Positions 60,862-64,000 of a DNA stretch of 64,000 bases are shown one piece after another. This stretch comes from Ehretia macrophylla (taxonomy: Eukaryota; Streptophyta; Magnoliopsida; Boraginales; Ehretiaceae): assembly GCA_037974665.1 (NCBI GenBank), contig CM075783.1, forward strand, positions 46,647,318 to 46,711,317. The letters run 5' to 3'. The position numbers were made by a program, and so were the translations under genes. The notes under the pieces were generated by a model that saw only the letters and a program-made list of their open reading frames with translations, did no database searches and was not told where the DNA came from. Position 1 is the first letter of the stretch, and each line of letters opens with the position of its first letter.

Positions 60862-63646
60862 TTCTCCCCTCCTTAAAACAATTGCGTCCGCGCAATTCTC
60901 GAACTAACAGACAATTAAATCCTCAATCCTTACACATAACAATACTTCTCTTAGTTCTCCTTTACCTCTTAGGATGACACATAACCAAATACCTCAAAAG
61001 AACAAACTCTGTTGACTGCATGTTGATGATCATAGTTCCAAGACAATCTTCAATTCAAAATTCTCTCCTACCTAATATCATATTGCATATGAAAGAAATC
61101 GCAACTCCAAAGTCTTAGCATGACACCACTAATTATCAATCACCCCCTACTACACAAAAGAGCTCTATGAACACCTCGAGGGTTTAAAAACTCAATCACG
61201 ATAACATGAATGATTACTGATCAAGGAAATATCTCAAAAGTGACATTGGTCCGAATATGGCTCTTATGACATTTACGAGGAATTAAGAATATGGAAAGTC
61301 ATATTTGAGCCAACAATCAAGGGAGCAAGAGGTCAAACAAGTTAGAGAATCAAGAGGCTAATAGTTTAATAAGGAAGCATGATAACTAAGATAAGAAATG
61401 TCTCAGCACCTTTCAGTTAAATAAGTACGAACAAAGGATGATGACGAGTCAACACAGTGTTGAGTATGTTAAACAAAAATTCCTGAACAAGTAGACATTT
61501 CAATTCTCGATGATTGTTCAAGGAACCAACAAGTAAGTTGTACTTGAGGCGAAATGAAATTAAGAAATAAGAGATGATTAATTCAATAGAAAATATGAGT
61601 GTCAAGATAATGAGTATCTCAGCACGCAATAACCAAAGAAGTATTAATAAGAAAGGACAATGCTGAGTATATTAAATGAGCAATTACAAACAAAGTAATG
61701 GCAAGGATTTAATAATGAAACAATAGGATTAACAAGGATCAACAAGAATGACAATGATGTACTTAGGTAGGGAGTACATCAAGCAAGTGAAATTCGAATA
61801 AGTAAAATGGTATACCAAAGGAAAAATTACTTTCAAATGAATAGTAATAGGATGAAATGAAATATTGAAACGAATGGCTAGAGATATAGAATGAAATATA
61901 GAAGTCTCAAACCTTAACTCCAATAAGCGACATTGCTATAAGAAGCAAATATGAATGTTAAGAATGGAAACAATGTCAAATGAGTATAGGATCCATTAAT
62001 CCAATAAGCAAAACTTTCAAGAAACAATTGATATGCTAGAAAAGTGTAACTCTCTCTCAAATAAGTGAGAATGGAGTAGAAAAGAATAATAAGACCAATA
62101 GAATAGGACGCACAAAGGGGGTGTCCCACCTATACATTTAAATACCAACAAATCATATCCTACAATCTATCTTCCTCCAAAACAAGACACTAAGGAGATC
62201 TAGAGAACCTAAAGAGTCATAACAATCACCAAACAAGATAAATCACTCCAAAATTTTACATTCCGTACCAGACCAATCACTAAACAAGATAAATCACTGA
62301 TTACCCAACAAGATTAACTAATGAAGACTCCAAAATCTTATAACACAATACAGATTCATATTAACCCACTATAACACAAGAGAATCTCCAATCAACAATT
62401 TAGAGAGTCATACCACCTAGAACTCAAAAGCTTGATGTAGGTAAGTAAATGTTCAGTCACCAAAATGCATTCTTATTTCCTCAAATAATTCTATCTTCAA
62501 ACAATTGCATCTTCAATTAAAGTAACTTTAGTCAGGAATCACTCCAATTATCTCCAAGGTTTAAAGATCAAAACTCCAAAATATCCATTAATAATATAAC
62601 AATCCCAAATAGTAGACATATTCACATGTTATACCACAGTTCATTCCATTCAAAAATATACATCACTAATTCCTCAAATAAATTCATTCTAAAATAACCT
62701 CAAGGCAGTATAGTCTGAGTTGAGACTCCAAAAATGTCTAATCACAACCTCACAGAAACCTCAACTTATGATTCATCTCCAAGTAATAACAAGTTAAACA
62801 TGGCAACAAAAGTAATTATAATCATCAAGATACGTTGCTATTTCCTCGAACAACTTCATTCTCGCTAAAGGAACATCAAGATCAATCCACTAAGCCGAAA
62901 CTAAAATCCATAAACATAACAATTAAAATCTAACTGATAAACTTCTAGAATAATAATAATTCAAAATCATGGCCTATCTCTATTTCCGAAAGCTCTTACA
63001 ACCACCCTAGACATTAAAAGGTCACTCACGAGTTAAAACATGTATGCAACTATATCATATGAAAGACAAGTATAACGTAATGCGCAATTATCATACAATG
63101 CAACATTATCACATAACACACAATTCAACATATAAGAAGCCAACATCACATAAACAGGTTATATCATAGAAGTAAGTTATAAACAATTAAAGTCACATAA
63201 GCAACAAACTTCACATAAGACAAGTTGATCACGTAACTCACATTGGTCACTTAAAGTACATTGAGCACCTAAAGCACGTTGTTTCACATAATCTAGTTAT
63301 AAACAATTAAAAGGACATAAACAACTAACTTCACACAAAGCACCAAATCACATAAAACACAATTGGCACATAATACACATTAATCACATAATGCACATTA
63401 ATTACAACACATTGAGTATGTATAACACGTTATCACATAAAACATATTGACCACATTAGTTCACTTAACACACAAGGCATACTGGTCACATAGAAAGTTA
63501 GACACATAAGTAAATTAATCACATAAACATATTAACATATGTTTCACTTTTCTTTCACTTAATACATACTTGCATGCTTAGACCACTACCCACATTCCGA
63601 GGATACCCCGGCTGACAGCTAACATGCGCTCTGATACCACTTAAAC
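60862..63646 (-). mobile_element. A6 internal region, non-autonomous (LARD-type)
   Basis: 2,785 bp, a close copy of the A5 internal region with no gag-pol domain. The polypurine tract is at 60862-60879, the pol stub (NCADAIVLRRGE) overlaps it up to about 60900, and the primer site is at 63628-63639. Conserved signals and a young look suggest recent movement with enzymes supplied by an autonomous family A element. Small ORFs (61417-61629, 61729-61923, 61914-62129) match those of A5 but show no known domain. Confidence 0.88.
63628..63639 (-). promoter_or_regulatory. A6 primer-binding site
   Basis: The minus strand reads TGGTATCAGAGC, seven bases from the LTR. Confidence 0.93.
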
Positions 63647-64000
63647 TGTCACGCCCCAACACGACCCCTCCTATGATCAGTCAGGACGCAACGGAATTTC
63701 GGCAGTATAACGACAGTAAATAGGATACCGAGGCTCTAAACCAACCTCATTAAACATCATACATCCAGCAACTCCTTAATTCAAACAACAACATACAACA
63801 CAATCATAATATACAATAAACCATCCTCGTTATACGCCTCCGTTCCAACATAACATACAATACTTCAACCTTATCATGCATTTCAAAAATAAGTTGAGAC
63901 ATGTTTACAACTTAACCATAGACAAAAGAAAGCCACTAAGTTAACACCATTTGAATCATCATCTTCCAACATCTATTACAATAAGAACCACAAAGCATAT
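63647..64000 (-). repeat. A6 5' LTR, cut by the window edge
   Basis: The first 354 bp from TGTCACGCCCCAACACG. It is the same as 58409-58762 except one base (CAG here, TAG in the 3' LTR). Confidence 0.94.

Overview
The window is plant nuclear heterochromatin built almost wholly of LTR retrotransposons. I find no host gene, rRNA, tRNA or CRISPR array. Plant origin is inferred from Ty3/gypsy chromovirus gag-pol of the Tekay/Del type with LTRs of about 2.3-2.9 kb, Ty1/copia elements with LTRs of 2.0-2.4 kb, and primer sites matching plant initiator tRNA-Met (TGGTATCAGAGC). A eudicot is my guess; the species cannot be read. I name the LTR families A-F by sequence, for this report only.

Layout. 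1-5289: family A element A1 (minus strand), gutted to two LTRs and 386 bp. It sits in the 5' LTR of Copia-1, whose pieces run 5290-5672, 8151-9857, 17359-18244, 20822-22633 and 40000-42688. Copia-1 also carries solo LTR C1 (5673-8150), the two-LTR non-coding element B1 (9858-17358), solo LTR A2 (18245-20821) and a truncated LTR C2 (22634-39999). C2 is split by solo LTR B2 (23297-25572) and by A3 (26214-39039), the only element with a near-complete gag-pol. A3 is broken in its RNase H by solo LTR B3 (30357-33298). Copia-1 lies in the integrase end of gypsy element D (42689-49182), whose 3' LTR holds solo LTR C3 (45555-48046). D interrupts LTR E (49183-50252). The deepest chain is E > D > Copia-1 > C2 > A3 > B3, six layers. 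Most layers are supported by exact 5-bp target-site duplications (TSDs).

50253-55008: 5' half of Copia-2, then fragments (an unclassified piece, LTR F, LTR A4). 55009-64000: two related non-autonomous family A elements, A5 and A6. Each has an internal region of about 2.79 kb without gag-pol but with a good primer site and polypurine tract. A6 sits inside the 5' LTR of A5 and looks very recent.

Most interesting signals: (1) an LTR hairpin at a fixed place in families A-E whose stem sequence differs between families while pairing is kept; (2) a second hairpin shared by B, C, D and F; (3) all 11 in-frame stops of A3 are TAG, fitting decay of methylated CAG sites; (4) non-autonomous elements of two families that keep the last codons of pol overlapping the polypurine tract while the middle is replaced by T-rich, repetitive filler; (5) a triplicated motif in both copia leaders.
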